Positions 62,091 through 64,000 of a stretch of DNA of 64,000 bases are shown one piece after another (the stretch's first letter is position 1; each line of letters begins with the position of its first letter). The stretch spans positions 496,001 through 560,000 of the forward strand of contig JAGVRJ010000007.1 of assembly GCA_019059635.1 (NCBI GenBank), given 5' to 3'. This DNA comes from Proales similis. Taxonomy: Eukaryota; Rotifera; Eurotatoria; Ploima; Proalidae. The notes under the pieces were generated by a model. That model was given only the letters and a program-made list of their open reading frames with translations, did no database searches and was not told the DNA's origin. The position numbers and the translations under genes are program-made.

Positions 62091-62877
62091 ATGGCCCAGA
62101 GCAGATTTGACAAAGCTGCCTCCATATTCAATCGGTGAGCTTGGACACAGATGGTAGCCCCTGGCGCCCTGAGTAACATTCAATTTCGAAGAGTGAACGG
62201 CCTACTTAGAGCCAAACTGATCAAATGGGAAGAGAGGCCACTTTGGTACGACGTCTATCGTGCGTTTCCACCCGACCGTGATCCAACATATCGAACCGTG
62301 CTGGGTAAAGAGGCTGTGCCGCCTCCTCCGCGCCGCATTTTCTACCCCGAGGATGAGCTGAGGGCGTAAGTCTGCCGACCTGTGCAACTTTGTTCGCAAA
62401 TGGGAGTGAATTATTTGAATTCAAAAAAAAGCTTTCTACAAATGAAACTGGTTGCCATCGAGCCAGTTGTGATGACTGCAAATTTTGTCAAGCCTTCCTG
62501 GGAAGTGTAAGACAACAAGTCCTGTCGACTTTTTTGAAGCGCTTGAATCTCTAGCCTTGTCAAGTTTCATTGACGTGTACAAAGAGCTGAGTAAGAAGGA
62601 AATATCCAAAGAGAATCTGATCAAGGCCACGATCGAGGAGATGCAGGCCCGCGGCTACAGAATAAGCTTTAAAGAGGCAAGTAGAGCCTGTATGAGAGTT
62701 GGCTGGCTGAGTCATAATTTGCTTTGAAAGAATAATCAGCTTTCTTCCTCATCAGTGAGCTCTTCCTCCAAAACGGCGAGCGAAATGCGCCAGACTCTGG
62801 AGGAGAGCATCAAAGAAATATTGAATAGAAGCAACAATCAGAGCAAGCCGACTGGAGAGGAGCCAGCCAACACCTGA
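62091..62877 (+). CDS. MRPS23: Mitochondrial small-subunit ribosomal protein mS23
   Basis: Exons 62091-62134 ('MAQSRFDKAASIFNRV') and 62192-62365 ('WEERPLWYDVYRAFPPDRD', 'IFYPEDELRA') match the N-terminal half of MRPS23, including the LWYDVYxAFPP motif. Further exons from about 62432 to 62877 contain 'LSSFIDVYKELSKKEISKEN' and end 'GEEPANT'. The joint between the third and fourth exons (about 62490-62540) is not resolved by simple GT-AG phase matching. Component of the mitochondrial ribosome. It lies 314 bp after CCDC148 and ends about 35-180 bp before ANKRD49, a tight head-to-tail spacing. Confidence 0.82.
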
Positions 62878-63056
62878 ATGATTTGATTGTTGAATTCAAG
62901 TTAATAAAACAAATGCAAAAGAGAAGGAGCGTGACGGCGGCTCTTTGCCAGCCATTTTTTTCTCTGGCAACAAGCTTTTGCCCAAGTTTGTTTCTAATTG
63001 ATATCTACACTGGCACTCACTTCGCAAGTAATTTTCACAATCTGTGTGTCAGAAGC

Positions 63057-63875
63057 ATGTCGTTTAGTGACAAGAATAAAAAGTTCGACCAGCTCGTAAA
63101 AGAGCTCGAGGACGAGGAAGGAGAGCAGCAAGCGCAACATGACGATCCGTCCAATTTGCTGAGCGAGGCCACTATGCTCAAAGTGCTTGAGGCGAAGAAA
63201 GCCAATGCGAATCAATTTCAGAGCTACTGGGAGTACGACGAAAACGATATAAATGCGTGGACTGAGGTGAATACTGAAGCCTCTTTGCCCTTGTTAATTT
63301 GGTTCGATTTAATTGAAGGACAGGAAGAGATCGACAGAGATCCGATCAAGCTTTTCATTGTGTACGCAGAGCATGGCAATGTAAACGGAATGAAGAAATG
63401 CATTGAAAACGGAGCTGATCCAATCGAGCTGCTCAGAGCCAAGGACGAGGATGGTTACACGGCCATGCATCGCGCCGCCTACTCAAACGAACTGGACGCG
63501 GTCAAGTATTTGATGGCGTTAGAGCGCCAACTCAAGTCGGACGCGATCAAGCAAGTGGACTCGAAAACCGAGATGGGCTGGACGCCGTTGCACTCGGCTG
63601 TCCAATGGAACAATTTAGAAGTTGTTGAGTATCTTCTCAACTACGCTGACGCCGATCCGAACGCGCAGACGAACAGCGGCCAAACTTGCTTGCACTTGGC
63701 GGCGGAGAATTCGGCTCGGCGCGAAATTCTTCTTTTGCTCCTATTTCATCCGTTCATTGACTTTGGAATAAAAAACAATCAGAACGAAACGGCGCAAGAG
63801 ATTGCGGTCAGAAAGTGCGAGCACCATTATCTCTTTAAAATAGCCGAGCCGAATTTGAACCAACTCTGGCCATGA
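63057..63875 (+). CDS. ANKRD49: Ankyrin repeat domain protein 49
   Basis: From the Met at 63057 the frame gives 272 residues. The frame stays open upstream to about 62883, so a start at 62913 is possible but its translation is not conserved. An acidic N-terminal region ('VKELEDEEGEQQAQ') is followed by four ankyrin repeats. Hallmark segments are 'RDPIKLFIVYAEHGNVNGMK', 'DEDGYTAMHRAAYSNELDAV', 'EMGWTPLHSAVQWNNLEVVE', 'QTNSGQTCLHLAAENSARRE' and 'FGIKNNQNETAQEIA', then 'EHHYLFKIAEP'. They align in order with vertebrate ANKRD49, a small nuclear ankyrin protein expressed strongly in testis. An in-frame stretch at 63267-63318 has GT...AG ends but is not a multiple of three, so it is kept as coding. 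Last gene of the plus-strand run. Confidence 0.9.
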   Translation: MSFSDKNKKFDQLVKELEDEEGEQQAQHDDPSNLLSEATMLKVLEAKKANANQFQSYWEYDENDINAWTEVNTEASLPLLIWFDLIEGQEEIDRDPIKLFIVYAEHGNVNGMKKCIENGADPIELLRAKDEDGYTAMHRAAYSNELDAVKYLMALERQLKSDAIKQVDSKTEMGWTPLHSAVQWNNLEVVEYLLNYADADPNAQTNSGQTCLHLAAENSARREILLLLLFHPFIDFGIKNNQNETAQEIAVRKCEHHYLFKIAEPNLNQLWP

Positions 63876-64000
63876 ACACAAACGCGCACTTTGAATCAAA
63901 GCTGTTGTTTGAGTTTGAAAATTTGTCTTGTTTTTGATTGCACCGAATGCCGTAGAACGCATCTAGATCGCATATTCGATCAAATTGTGAAATTGATTTC
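63876..64000. other. ANKRD49 3' flank to window end
   Basis: 125 bp of 3' flank. Nothing recognised. Confidence 0.4.

Noticed and set aside
63267-63318. Possible short intron inside ANKRD49
   Set aside because: Length is not a multiple of three and removal breaks the ankyrin frame.

Overview
The window is animal nuclear DNA: multi-exon genes with short GT-AG introns (mostly 50-150 bp), and metazoan-specific developmental regulators (a HES bHLH repressor ending in WRPW, a K50 paired-class Pitx homeobox gene, an ERG/FLI1/FEV-type ETS factor, an ankyrin/SOCS-box protein, a claudin-superfamily protein). Introns are small and housekeeping genes are packed a few hundred bases apart, which suggests a compact invertebrate genome. 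A CCDC148 orthologue (a ciliary-type coiled-coil protein) hints at a ciliated animal. I cannot assign a phylum. Where I could, I read exon structures by matching splice phase to recognisable protein families; coordinates of joins may be off by a base or so. Layout, left to right: the 3' part of an orphan Cys-rich membrane protein (1-1226), a beta-1,3-glycosyltransferase (1951-3207), HES (5468-6635), an unrecognised minus-strand gene (7850-9082), a small START/SRPBCC-like protein (minus, 9434-10159), an ankyrin/SOCS-box protein (10636-12148), eIF1 (minus, 12554-12978) and a MAPKAPK-like kinase (minus, 13471-14574). A 6.3-kb gene-poor stretch then leads into Pitx (20994-22894). Next come a small minus-strand ORF, a four-TM claudin-like gene (24773-26166), a MAP-kinase-phosphatase-like gene (27084-29464), HTATIP2 (minus) divergent from PSMB3, AHCY (32755-34973), COX4 (minus), a WBP1/VOPP1-like gene (minus), and TYW4/LCMT2 (37983-40553). 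A 1.4-kb insertion-like segment bounded by 99-bp direct repeats (40643-42158) follows, then the ETS gene (minus, 45237-46885, further 5' exon possible) inside gene-poor DNA, SLC26 (minus, 51546-54564) divergent from NOA1, and a head-to-tail plus-strand run NOA1, UDP-glycosyltransferase, CCDC148, MRPS23, ANKRD49. The most notable signal is in the AHCY introns. Four box C/D snoRNAs are readable there by C, D', C' and D boxes and by closing stems; a possible H/ACA snoRNA sits in a further intron. Two of the C/D RNAs carry nearly the same antisense element against the conserved 18S GGTGGTGCATGG region, but their D' boxes are displaced by exactly two nucleotides. This places the predicted 2'-O-methylations on the U and G that vertebrate SNORD33 and SNORD32 modify. 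In mammals those guides sit in RPL13A; here they sit in the gene for S-adenosylhomocysteine hydrolase, the enzyme that clears the by-product of SAM-dependent methylation. That gives a possible co-expression of methylation guides with the enzyme that relieves methyltransferase product inhibition. Other points worth a look: an intronless MGT-type glycosyltransferase that resembles bacterial enzymes (transfer candidate), a CAMK-like kinase whose catalytic loop reads HGDLSLEN, and a recently duplicated 99-bp direct repeat flanking a coiled-coil ORF that holds a perfect 21-bp triplication.
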